Positions 24,994 to 32,547 of a stretch of DNA of 64,000 bases are shown in pieces (position 1 is the stretch's first letter; each line of letters starts with the position of its first letter). The notes under the pieces were generated by a model. That model saw nothing but the letters and a program-made list of their open reading frames with translations. It was not told the DNA's origin and searched no databases. Both the position numbers and the translations under genes were made by a program. This DNA comes from Haliscomenobacter sp. (GTDB lineage: Bacteria > Bacteroidota > Bacteroidia > Chitinophagales > Saprospiraceae): positions 186,001 to 250,000 of the forward strand of contig JADJPL010000008.1 of assembly GCA_016713275.1 (NCBI GenBank), read 5' to 3'.

Positions 24994-27534
24994 ATGAAAC
25001 CAATCGCTTGCTCCATCCAGCGCCTTTTCGGCCTGGCATTTTTCCGCCTCCCCTTTCTTTTCGCGGTTGCCGTCTGGGCATTTGCCTGCACGACCCCTTC
25101 CGGTGTCCGGGAAGACCCGCTGCCAGCCGAAAAACCGCGAACCGGGTTTTTGATTCCTTCTGCGGCAGCCGATTTGGGGGCCGCTCTGGAAAAAGGCAAA
25201 AAAGAAGGCCATTCCGCCGCATTTTTACTCCTGGCAGGCCTTACCAACAGGGAGACGCCCCAACCTGCCCTGCTGGAATCTTTTATAAAAACCGCCCATG
25301 AGAAAGGGCTTGAAGCGCATCTCCTGTTTCATCCCGGCAGCCCGGAGGATAACGCCAAAACCCTTTCCATCCTCTCTGTCGTTGCCGAACTCAACGATAT
25401 AGACGGCCTTTCCTTCTGGGAAGTTCCGGCAGAAGTCCAGGAAGCGATCAGCGCCAAAGCGCTGTTGGTGAAGCCCTATCTTTGGATCTCTGCAGGGAGA
25501 GAAAAAAATGCGAATGAGGGCCTACCGGCATGGCCTGTGGTGGACTTTTCTATCGAATTGCCCAACCCTGCGGCATTCCCCCCTTCGTTTCTGCTGGGCA
25601 AAAAACAAATCCAGGCCAACCAGGCCTTAGGGCTACAGGTTAATAATCCGGGTTTATATACCCTCCAGACCCCAGGGCATACCTCCGTACAGACAGCCGA
25701 CGCTGAAGGATGGCTTTATTTTCTCCTGCCCAGCCTTCCGGAGACCCTCCGGCTGGAAACACCCGGAAAAACGGTCATTCCCCTTCCCACCTCCGGCTGG
25801 AAACTGCCCTTCAAGTACGCCGTAACTTTGAAAGGCGCCGTGGAACGAGCAGAACCCTGGGTTGAGCTGAGGCGCTTCCCTTCCGTCGAAACCTCTAATG
25901 CTTCCTTTGATTTCCTGGCCAAAGCAGGGCATCCCGCCGACGTTTTTATCGGCGCCAATGCCGTAAAACAATACCAGACCGGGATCTTTTTTGAAACGAT
26001 CGGATTTGCCCAGGGCCAAAACCGTATCAAAGTACGCGCCAACTACCCGAATGGCGCTTCGGCAGCGTATTTCTGGCAGACGAACTACCAGCCTGCCGCG
26101 CCCCGGCCCGCAGCCGAACTCTGGATCGACTCCGCCTCGGTTAACCCGAATATGCAGGTGCATGGCCTCGCCTCCGACCGCATCCGGGTTTCGTTCAGCG
26201 GCAGCAAAAGCAAAACCGCCTGGATGGAAGTATCTCCCGGCAAGCTCCGGCTACCGATGGAGCGCAATGACCTTTCCAGCAGCAGTACGTATCAAACCGA
26301 CCTCCCCTTCAGCCTCCTGAAGGCCGGGCAGACGCATTCAGCCCACCTCGTGTTGCAGGACAGCCTTACCGGGAAAAAACGGACCTATGCCTTTCCTCAT
26401 GCGTTCCAAAGCAATCCGGCAACCGCATATCCTATGCTCCGGATCATCCAGGACAATGCATTGATCGCCTACAATATGGGCCCCATCCGCCTGGGAGGCC
26501 CCCTGCTGGGCGAATACCCCAAAGGCATCATCCTGCAATCCAGCGGAAAAACAGGGAATTATTACCGGATCCGACTGGACGAACAAACGGAAGGTTTTAT
26601 CGATGACAAAGCGGTGGAAGTTCTTCCCACAGGAACCTCAAGACCACAGTACTACCTCCAGTCTGTTTCTGTAAGCCCTTCTGCGGCCGGCGACGTTCTA
26701 CGCATCCCCTATCCGGAGCCTGTTCCCTATGCGGTGCAGGTTGTTCCCGAGGAGCGTCAGCTCAGAATCCGGCTGTACGGGGTCAAAACCAGCAGCACCT
26801 GGATGTCGCACCGCGCCGGGCTCCGGCTGATCGACCGGGTGGGATGGGAACAACCCAGCCCCGAAACCTACGAACTGATTGTACACCTAACCGATAGCCC
26901 AATCTGGGGATACACGCTTAAAACAGAAGGGAACAGCCTGGTTCTTTTGGTGAAATATCCGCCCGCATTACAAACTGCTAACGGGAAGCCCACGCTGGCG
27001 GGAATCAAGGTATCGATCGAAGCCGGCCACGGAGGCAGCAACACTGGGGCCGAAGGGCTTTCCGGACTGCTGGAAAAAGACGTGAACCTCGATGTGGCCC
27101 TGCGGCTGGAAAAAATCTGCCGGGAGGCCGGCATGGAAGTCCTGCAAGTACGCCCCACCGATACTTACATGACCCTGGAGCAGAAACGGACTATGGTAGA
27201 ACGTTCAGATGCCGATCTGCACGTGAGCATCCACGCCAACTCGGGAGGAGGAGGCTATCTGCGCGTGAGCGGGGCAAGCACCTATTACCACAACCCGCTC
27301 TGGGAAGATTTTGCGCGCACGATGTACGGTGAACTTTTGAAATTAGGATTGGCCGAGTTTGGCGTGGTGGGATCGTTCAACTACCACGTTACCCGGATCA
27401 GCTCCCGGCCTGCCATCCTGGTGGAGATGGCCTTCCTGAGCCACGCAGAAGACGAAGAGAAACTCGCTTCCCCCGCGTTCCGCCAACGAATGGCGGAGCA
27501 GATTTTCGCAGGAATAAAAGCCTACTTGGAATAG
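24994..27534 (+). CDS. Lipoprotein N-acetylmuramoyl-L-alanine amidase (Amidase_3) with long N-terminal region
   Basis: The start is set at the ATG at 24,994, since it gives a lipoprotein signal ending AVWAFAC (Cys32); an earlier in-frame ATG at 24,925 lies inside a repeat element. The last ~180 residues form a zinc amidase: ligands His679 (EAGHGG), Glu694 (LLEKDVNL) and His747 (SIHANS), and catalytic Glu811 (ILVEMAFLSH). It cuts the bond between muramic acid and the stem peptide. Around residue 500 is an SH3-like segment (YNMGPIRLGG..YYRIRLDEQTEGFIDD), and around 560-660 an AMIN-like region. The first ~450 residues have no family I recognise. At 846 residues it is far longer than typical AmiC enzymes. 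Likely periplasmic-side cell-wall remodelling or daughter-cell separation. It is probably not part of the glycan locus. Confidence 0.86.
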   Translation: MKPIACSIQRLFGLAFFRLPFLFAVAVWAFACTTPSGVREDPLPAEKPRTGFLIPSAAADLGAALEKGKKEGHSAAFLLLAGLTNRETPQPALLESFIKTAHEKGLEAHLLFHPGSPEDNAKTLSILSVVAELNDIDGLSFWEVPAEVQEAISAKALLVKPYLWISAGREKNANEGLPAWPVVDFSIELPNPAAFPPSFLLGKKQIQANQALGLQVNNPGLYTLQTPGHTSVQTADAEGWLYFLLPSLPETLRLETPGKTVIPLPTSGWKLPFKYAVTLKGAVERAEPWVELRRFPSVETSNASFDFLAKAGHPADVFIGANAVKQYQTGIFFETIGFAQGQNRIKVRANYPNGASAAYFWQTNYQPAAPRPAAELWIDSASVNPNMQVHGLASDRIRVSFSGSKSKTAWMEVSPGKLRLPMERNDLSSSSTYQTDLPFSLLKAGQTHSAHLVLQDSLTGKKRTYAFPHAFQSNPATAYPMLRIIQDNALIAYNMGPIRLGGPLLGEYPKGIILQSSGKTGNYYRIRLDEQTEGFIDDKAVEVLPTGTSRPQYYLQSVSVSPSAAGDVLRIPYPEPVPYAVQVVPEERQLRIRLYGVKTSSTWMSHRAGLRLIDRVGWEQPSPETYELIVHLTDSPIWGYTLKTEGNSLVLLVKYPPALQTANGKPTLAGIKVSIEAGHGGSNTGAEGLSGLLEKDVNLDVALRLEKICREAGMEVLQVRPTDTYMTLEQKRTMVERSDADLHVSIHANSGGGGYLRVSGASTYYHNPLWEDFARTMYGELLKLGLAEFGVVGSFNYHVTRISSRPAILVEMAFLSHAEDEEKLASPAFRQRMAEQIFAGIKAYLE

Positions 27535-27597
27535 ACGTAAGCCTTTAGACGTAAGACGTTAGAGATCTACAGTCTTACGTCTAAAGGCTTACGTCTA
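27532..27597. terminator. Perfect 26-base inverted repeat, probable bidirectional terminator
   Basis: Arms 27,532-27,557 and 27,572-27,597 are exact complements around a 14-base loop. The left arm begins with the TAG stop codon of the amidase gene, and the right arm ends 4 bases before the stop codon of the convergent cytochrome gene. Inside the arms GACGTAAG-type motifs repeat. The position between two converging genes fits a shared terminator, although U tracts are poor on both sides. Confidence 0.7.
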
Positions 27598-27601
27598 ACC
27601 T

Positions 27602-28057
27602 CTATTTCCCTACCGGTTTGCCGTCGTTGGCGTACATGAACTCCAGAATATCCCGGGCGTCTCCAACCGATATATTTTCAGCAGGCATGCGGACCAGGCA
27701 GTCTTTCAGCAACGCCTGGGCGGTCGGATCCGTAGCCAGCATGATGTTCACATTGGTGATCATGTTCATGATCCACTCCGGGGAACGCCTTTCGGTCACC
27801 CCCTTCCAGCCCGGCCCAATCACCTTGGGATCGTCGAGTACATGGCAGGAAGCGCACTTCATTTCGTAAAGGGTCTTACCTCTCGAAACCATAAAGGCAT
27901 TTAAGGGATCGTTCAGCGGGACGTGCTTGATCTCCGAATATCCTTTCCCGGGGTCCAGGGGCTCTTCTTCGATCATGCTTTGGCTCGTTTTGTCGGTTTT
28001 TCCGGTGCAGGCGCTGATGAAAACACCTAAAGCAAGTAGCAGCAGGATTTTTTTCAT
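27602..28057 (-). CDS. Cytochrome c lipoprotein
   Basis: A 151-residue protein from the ATG at 28,057; an upstream in-frame ATG (28,114) would put 19 residues before the signal and is less likely. The lipobox is GVFISAC (Cys17). A single haem-binding motif CASCH is at residues 68-72, with a possible Met ligand in LVRMPAENIS. The spacing is that of a small class I cytochrome c (GKTLYEMKCASCHVLDDPKVIGPGWKGV, and a C-terminal helix DARDILEFMYAN). It should be membrane-anchored in the periplasm and carry electrons; its partner enzyme is not encoded nearby. Divergent from the FKBP gene across an AT-rich 210-base spacer. Confidence 0.9.
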   Translation of the reverse strand: MKKILLLLALGVFISACTGKTDKTSQSMIEEEPLDPGKGYSEIKHVPLNDPLNAFMVSRGKTLYEMKCASCHVLDDPKVIGPGWKGVTERRSPEWIMNMITNVNIMLATDPTAQALLKDCLVRMPAENISVGDARDILEFMYANDGKPVGK

Positions 28058-28267
28058 GGTTTTACGTGTTTTTTTAAAAGGCACTATGCTATGGATAATC
28101 AAATTACATCCCAAATTAAATCAAATAAAATCACATTGTTTTTTTATATTCTATTGAAATCTTTTTAATTCGTAAAATTTAATGCAAAGTGTACCCTTCG
28201 AAACATCCTTTCCTGCAATTCCTTTTTGAAATCTTGAAGAGTTTCCGTTTTTTCGCACTAAAATACT

Positions 28268-28719
28268 ATGCGCCACTTCATCCATGCTGCGATTTTATTG
28301 CTGCCCCTGCTGGTTTTCTCCTCTTGTAATCTGGAAGACCAGGGGGAAATCGACGAGGAGAAAATCGAGCAATACCTTTCCGACAACAAGCTGACCGCCA
28401 CGCGCCATTCCTCCGGTATTTACTACCTCATTACTACCCCGGGCAGCGGAGGAAGCCCCACGCTAACCTCCACCGTGACGGTCAACTACAAGGGGTATTA
28501 TCTCGACAATTCGGTTTTTGACCAAACCACCGGAAGCCCCATCCAGTTTCCCCTGAGCAACTTGATCCAGGGCTGGCAGATCGCCATCCCGCTACTTCAA
28601 AAGGGCGGGAAAGGGACCTTTTTCATTCCGTCCCAACTCGGATACGGCAGCTACCCCCACAGGGAATCCCTGCCAACGCTGTTTTGATCTTCGACATTGA
28701 ACTGGTAGACTTTAAATAG
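28268..28719 (+). CDS. FKBP-type peptidyl-prolyl isomerase lipoprotein (C-terminus frameshifted)
   Basis: A lipoprotein (LVFSSC, Cys20) with an FKBP domain: STVTVNYKGYYLDNSVFDQT, PIQFPLSNLIQGWQIAIPLLQKGGKGTFFIPSQLGYGSYPHRE. As given, the frame stops at 28,687 after ESLPTLF. The other frame supplies the canonical ending IPANAVLIFDIELVDFK with stop at 28,717-28,719, so one base (an A in the GGGAATCCC stretch near 28,665) seems missing. The intact protein would be about 150 residues. Such enzymes speed proline isomerisation during folding of exported proteins. Because almost the full domain is present, this could be a sequencing indel. The interrupted ORF as read is 28,268-28,687. Confidence 0.85.
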
Positions 28720-28912
28720 AAGCCATCCATCTCAAAACTAAAGAATATGGCGTTCTCCCCCTTTGAAGGGGGTCGGGGGGATGAAACCTTTCCCCAGCAT
28801 CCCGGAAATTTCATCCCCCTAACCCCCTTCAAAGGGGGAGAGTGCTTCATTAGCCTTTGCCAGGGGTTAAGGATTGCTGCCCACACCCTGGAATGGTTTT
28901 GAGATAGCTTCT
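28718..28912. repeat. MITE-like inverted-repeat element
   Basis: This is a roughly 195-base element with nested complementary arms. The outer arms are AGAAGC..ATCTCAAAAC (28,718-28,738) against GTTTTGAGAT.GCTTCT (28,896-28,912). The inner arms are CTCCCCCTTTGAAGGGGGT (28,755-28,773) against its exact complement at 28,822-28,840, then GGGGGATGAAA (28,776-28,786) against 28,809-28,819. No coding sequence is present. A degenerate relative of the CCCCCTTTGAAGGGGG core occurs near 16,195-16,219. The outer arm begins inside the restored FKBP stop codon. Confidence 0.78.
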
Positions 28913-28976
28913 AGCTTGCCCGGATTCCATTGAAAAATTAAACAATTTACCGATAGCAGGACCTTATGTTTTGTCA

Positions 28977-29010
28977 CCGGAACCCGAGATTTTACTCACT
29001 CGGGTTCCGG
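28977..29010 (-). terminator. Strong hairpin 9 bases after the S15 hydrolase gene
   Basis: Arms CCGGAACCCGAG (28,977-28,988) and CTCGGGTTCCGG (28,999-29,010) are perfect 12-base complements with a 10-base loop. The hairpin lies directly downstream of the minus-strand stop codon at 29,020. A U tract is not obvious (TGACAAAAC follows), so it may be an mRNA 3' stabiliser rather than a classical intrinsic terminator. Confidence 0.55.
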
Positions 29011-29019
29011 CGGCAAAGG

Positions 29020-31194
29020 CTACTTTTTCAGCACCGTCACCTGTACGGAAGAGGGATAGGTGCTGTTGTGGAAAATGCGCTGGGTGGCCTTCTGGAAGTC
29101 CGACTCGGAGCACTCGTAGATGTTCACAAACTTCTGCGGGTTGCGGTCTACCAGCGGGAACCAGGAGTTTTGAACCTGCACCATGATCCGATGCCCTTTC
29201 TTGAAGGTGTGGGCCACGTCGGGGATGACGAATTTCACCCGGGTGGTTTTGCCTGGCACAAACGGTTCGGGCTTTTCGTAGCTGTTGCGGAACCGGCCCC
29301 GCATGACCTCCCCACGCACCAGCATCTGGTATCCGCTGAATGGCACGTTGATGTTTTTCCCGGGAGGGGTCTTCGCCGAATCCGGAAACACGTCGATCAG
29401 TTTCACTACATAATCGGCATCTGTCCCGGTGGTGCTCACCCAAAGATCCGCGGTAAGCGGGCCTGTCAGGGTAACATCTTCTTCCAAAACGGTGGTTTGG
29501 TAAACCGCCACGTCGGGCCGGCGGTCGGCGAAGCGCTGATCGTCCGTCATATACGCTGTGGTGCGCCCCAGGTGAACATCCTCGGTATAGGGCACCGGGT
29601 TGGCGGGGTCGGAGACGTATTCGCGATAACCTGCCGTGCTCGTGGGCTTGGAGAACGATAATCCTCCGGACGGCTGAAAATATAGGCTCTTCGTTTCGAC
29701 ATTTTGTGGAGGCCAGGTAGCAAAATCATGCCATTTGTTTTCTCCGGAGATAAAAATAGTGGCCTTGGCAATGTCCATGGCGCCTTCATCCTTTAGGTAG
29801 TGGCGGAAAAATTTCCCTTCTAGTTCCTTGTACTTTTCGGCGGTATTGAACCCCCAATGCATGTTGCCCATGTTATTGGCCACGCCGCCCGACCATTGCC
29901 CATGGGACCAGGGGCCCATCAGGAGGCGGTTTTGGGTACTTGGCGGATTTTGGGTCTCAATAGCCCGGTACACGCCAAAGGGGCCGAAACTGTCTTCTGC
30001 ATCGAAGAACCCTCCTACCGTCAGCACGGCGGGTTTGACGTTTTTCAAATGGGGTCTCGGGTTGCGGGCTTTCCAAAAATCATCGTAGTTGGGGTGGCTC
30101 ATCAGGTCGCCCCAGAATTGGATAGTGTCGCCAAAATACTTTTCCCGGATGTTTTTGATCGGGCCAATATCCAGGTAAAAGCGGTAGTTGTCCTGGCCGG
30201 GAAAGTTAAACCCTGGTTTGCCCTGACGGGTAGGCTCGGGGCGGGGCTTTCCAAAGCTCGAGTAGAAGGAAAACGCGTCCATCAGGAAGAACGCCCCGTT
30301 GTGGTGAAAGTCGTCTCCAATAAACCAGTCGGTTACCGGAGCTTGCGGCGAGGCTGCCTTGAGCGCCGGGTGCGCATCCATGATAGCGGTCGTCGAATAA
30401 AACCCAGGGTAAGAAACGCCAAAAATTCCGACCCGGCCATTGTTGGTCCGGACGTTTTTAATCAGCCAATCAATCGAGTCGTACGTATCGCTGCTTTCGT
30501 CCACCTCCTTATTGCTTGCTTTATTGGGGTTGTGGGGCCGAACGTCCATATAGGTTCCTTCGCTCATGTACTTGCCCCGCACATCCTGGAATACGAAGAT
30601 ATAGCCTTCCTTAATGAGGCTCACCCGTGAAAACAAGTGGTAATTCAACCCATTGGGCCCGCCGCCTTCGATGTTGTACGGAGTGCGGGTCATCAGGATG
30701 GGATAGGAACGGGTGGTGTCCTTCGGAGTATAGATCGAGGTGAACAGCCGGGTCCCATCCCGCATGGTGATATAGACTTCCTGCTTGGTCAGCCGTTCTT
30801 TGATCCAATCCGCAGAGCCTTCCGAAGCTTCAAAAGGTTTGCGCTGGAAATTCAGGACGAAATTCTGAGCTCCCTGGGAAAAGGTCCCCAGGATGGCGGA
30901 CCCGTCCGGGCTTACTTTTCCTTCGTACATCACCTGGAATTGGGCGAGGGAAAACTTCACCTTGTCCTTATCCAGAGACAAGTCAACCGGAACGCCCACG
31001 GCGCCCTGATCGGGGCTGTCCAGCGTAGCCGTATACGCATTGTCGCTTTGTTTCACATGAAGATTGATGCGCAGCTTGGCCTGCACAACATCCATTAATC
31101 CGAACCAGTCTCCGGCAATGGTTTGGCCGGTCATTCCGGATAGCCAAAAGAGCAGAAAGGCCAGGGAAACGGCGCTTTTTATCCGCTTGTTCAT
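29020..31194 (-). CDS. Secreted CocE/NonD-type (S15) alpha/beta hydrolase
   Basis: A 724-residue protein with signal peptide (LAFLLFWLSGMTGQ). Residues ~25-130 are a lipocalin-like beta domain (GDWFGLMDVVQAKLRINLHVKQ), as seen in other Bacteroidota hydrolases. The catalytic alpha/beta fold follows: KQEVYITMRDGTRLFTSIYTP, QDVRGKYMSEGTY, and the nucleophile elbow GVSYPGF with Ser261. The C-terminal X-Pro-type jelly roll (ADLWVSTTGTDADYVVKLIDVFPD) completes the S15/CocE architecture. Members are X-Pro dipeptidyl-peptidases or acyl-ester hydrolases such as glutaryl-7-ACA acylase-like enzymes; which reaction applies here cannot be decided. It lies 40 bases after the class-V aminotransferase gene and is probably co-transcribed with it. 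Confidence 0.88.
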   Translation of the reverse strand: MNKRIKSAVSLAFLLFWLSGMTGQTIAGDWFGLMDVVQAKLRINLHVKQSDNAYTATLDSPDQGAVGVPVDLSLDKDKVKFSLAQFQVMYEGKVSPDGSAILGTFSQGAQNFVLNFQRKPFEASEGSADWIKERLTKQEVYITMRDGTRLFTSIYTPKDTTRSYPILMTRTPYNIEGGGPNGLNYHLFSRVSLIKEGYIFVFQDVRGKYMSEGTYMDVRPHNPNKASNKEVDESSDTYDSIDWLIKNVRTNNGRVGIFGVSYPGFYSTTAIMDAHPALKAASPQAPVTDWFIGDDFHHNGAFFLMDAFSFYSSFGKPRPEPTRQGKPGFNFPGQDNYRFYLDIGPIKNIREKYFGDTIQFWGDLMSHPNYDDFWKARNPRPHLKNVKPAVLTVGGFFDAEDSFGPFGVYRAIETQNPPSTQNRLLMGPWSHGQWSGGVANNMGNMHWGFNTAEKYKELEGKFFRHYLKDEGAMDIAKATIFISGENKWHDFATWPPQNVETKSLYFQPSGGLSFSKPTSTAGYREYVSDPANPVPYTEDVHLGRTTAYMTDDQRFADRRPDVAVYQTTVLEEDVTLTGPLTADLWVSTTGTDADYVVKLIDVFPDSAKTPPGKNINVPFSGYQMLVRGEVMRGRFRNSYEKPEPFVPGKTTRVKFVIPDVAHTFKKGHRIMVQVQNSWFPLVDRNPQKFVNIYECSESDFQKATQRIFHNSTYPSSVQVTVLKK

Positions 31195-31234
31195 GATGAT
31201 GGTTTTAAGTGAAAAGAAAAAATCAGGTTATACA

Positions 31235-32044
31235 TCAAACCAATTCCCGGAACGCTTCCACCACCTGATCTACCTCCTCCCGGGTGGTGTAAGCGGAAAT
31301 CCCAAGGCGGGTGACGCCGCCTTTTTCCAATAAACCAAGCACTTCGGCGGCACGGATCGCATAAAAGTGCCCGTCCCAGGCAAAAATATTCCGGGAAGCC
31401 AGGATCTCACACACTTCCTGTGGCGTCTTCTGCGCGACCGCGATCGCCAGCGTAGGCGCCCGCATGGGCACGTCGGGAGAAACCCCATAGATATGAATTC
31501 CGGGAAACGGTTTCAGCCCATGGAACAACCGGGAAGCGAGTTCGGCTTCGTGCTGCCGGATGGCCTGCATAGCAGAAACCAACGTTTCCCGCTGGGAAGA
31601 TCCTGCCCCCAAGGCGCCAATAAAGTCCACCGCAGCGCTCACGCCGGCAATCGCCGCATGGTTGAGCGTACCGGTCTCGATGCTGTACGGCGCATGCTGG
31701 TATGCGGTGCGCAGGCGGTCGGGGTGCAGGCGGTCAAGCAAGCCGGGCCTGCTGTACAATATGCCCACATGCGGGCCATAGAACTTATAGGCAGAACACA
31801 GCAGAAAGTCGCACCCCATCGCCTGGACATCCAGGCTGAAATGCGGGGCCGCATGCACCGCGTCGATCAGCAGCCAGGCCCCAACATCATAGGTTAATCT
31901 TCGGATTAAATGGACATCGTTGACGGTGCCAAGCATATTGGACGCCAGTCCCATCGCCACCAGGCGGGTGCGCTCGGTGATCTTGGAGGCAAAATCTTCG
32001 TAGTCGAGCACCCCTTCCGGCTTGAGGGCCACCTCCCGAACCAC
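31235..32044 (-). CDS. Class-V aminotransferase / cysteine desulfurase-like protein, C-terminal fragment
   Basis: This is the PLP-dependent aminotransferase class-V fold from REVALKPEGVLDYEDF onwards. LVAMGLASNMLGTVND, an Asp in LLIDAVHAAPHF that should contact the PLP ring, and the Schiff-base Lys in CSAYKFYGPHVGILY are all present. The C-terminal small domain ends GISAYTTREEVDQVVEAFREL. The match is closest to cysteine desulfurase-like proteins of unassigned substrate (TIGR01976-type), not to SufS or IscS. The N-terminal third is in another frame (next entry); the true register extends upstream to about 32,075. Confidence 0.84.
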   Translation of the reverse strand: MVREVALKPEGVLDYEDFASKITERTRLVAMGLASNMLGTVNDVHLIRRLTYDVGAWLLIDAVHAAPHFSLDVQAMGCDFLLCSAYKFYGPHVGILYSRPGLLDRLHPDRLRTAYQHAPYSIETGTLNHAAIAGVSAAVDFIGALGAGSSQRETLVSAMQAIRQHEAELASRLFHGLKPFPGIHIYGVSPDVPMRAPTLAIAVAQKTPQEVCEILASRNIFAWDGHFYAIRAAEVLGLLEKGGVTRLGISAYTTREEVDQVVEAFRELV

Positions 32045-32442
32045 GATCCCGCGCTCGCGCAGCGCAAGCCACGGCCCCGGTTCCCTTCGTGATCCAGCTG
32101 GGTGATCAGCACCTCATCGCCGGGCTGCAGCGCACGGGCAATGGCCCGGCTCAGCGAGAAGTTCAGGGTGGTCATATTCTGCCCAAAGGAAATCGCCTCC
32201 GGGCCTTCGGCGCCAAGGAAGTCCGCCATTTTTTGGCGGGCGGTATCCATAACGGCATCCGTTTCCCGGGAAGTCAGAAAAGCCCCGTGGGTGTTCGCAT
32301 TGGAGTTTTGGTAATAACGAGCAATCGCATCAATGACCTGTTGGGGAACCTGGACCCCTGCCGGGCCATCCATATAAATCAAAGGGTTGCCCAGATATTG
32401 GCGCTGAAGCGCTGGAAAATGCGCGCGGAAAGAGGCGTTCAT
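31906..32442 (-). CDS. Class-V aminotransferase-like protein, N-terminal fragment (frameshifted)
   Basis: The start is set at the ATG at 32,442 (MNASFRAHFPALQRQYL), with 32,451 as an alternative. It shows YMDGPAGVQVPQQVIDAI and ISFGQNMTTLNFSLSRAIA, the family N-terminus including the Gly-rich region before the PLP phosphate site, up to QLDHEGNRG. After that the frame reads unrelated sequence. Adding one C to the GGGGCC run at about 32,074-32,078 would restore GNRGPWLALRERGIVVRE and join it to the downstream fragment. The complete protein would be about 402 residues and cytoplasmic. Confidence 0.8.
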   Translation of the reverse strand: MNASFRAHFPALQRQYLGNPLIYMDGPAGVQVPQQVIDAIARYYQNSNANTHGAFLTSRETDAVMDTARQKMADFLGAEGPEAISFGQNMTTLNFSLSRAIARALQPGDEVLITQLDHEGNRGRGLRCASAGSWFGRWPSSRKGCSTTKILPPRSPSAPAWWRWDWRPICLAPSTMSI

Positions 32443-32530
32443 GGCTATCATTTTTTTCTGATTAACAAAAGCAAAGAAAAGATAGCCATTCCTCGCGTTA
32501 AGGGAAAAGAATTCCGGCAAAAAGAGCGGA

Positions 32531-32547
32531 AAGGGCCGCCAAGCCCT
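32531..32547 (-). terminator. Possible terminator after the SBBP gene
   Basis: On the minus strand a short stem AAGGGC / GCCCTT with a six-base loop begins right at the TAA stop codon, and CTCTTTTT follows a few bases later. The short stem makes this only a moderate candidate. Confidence 0.4.
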
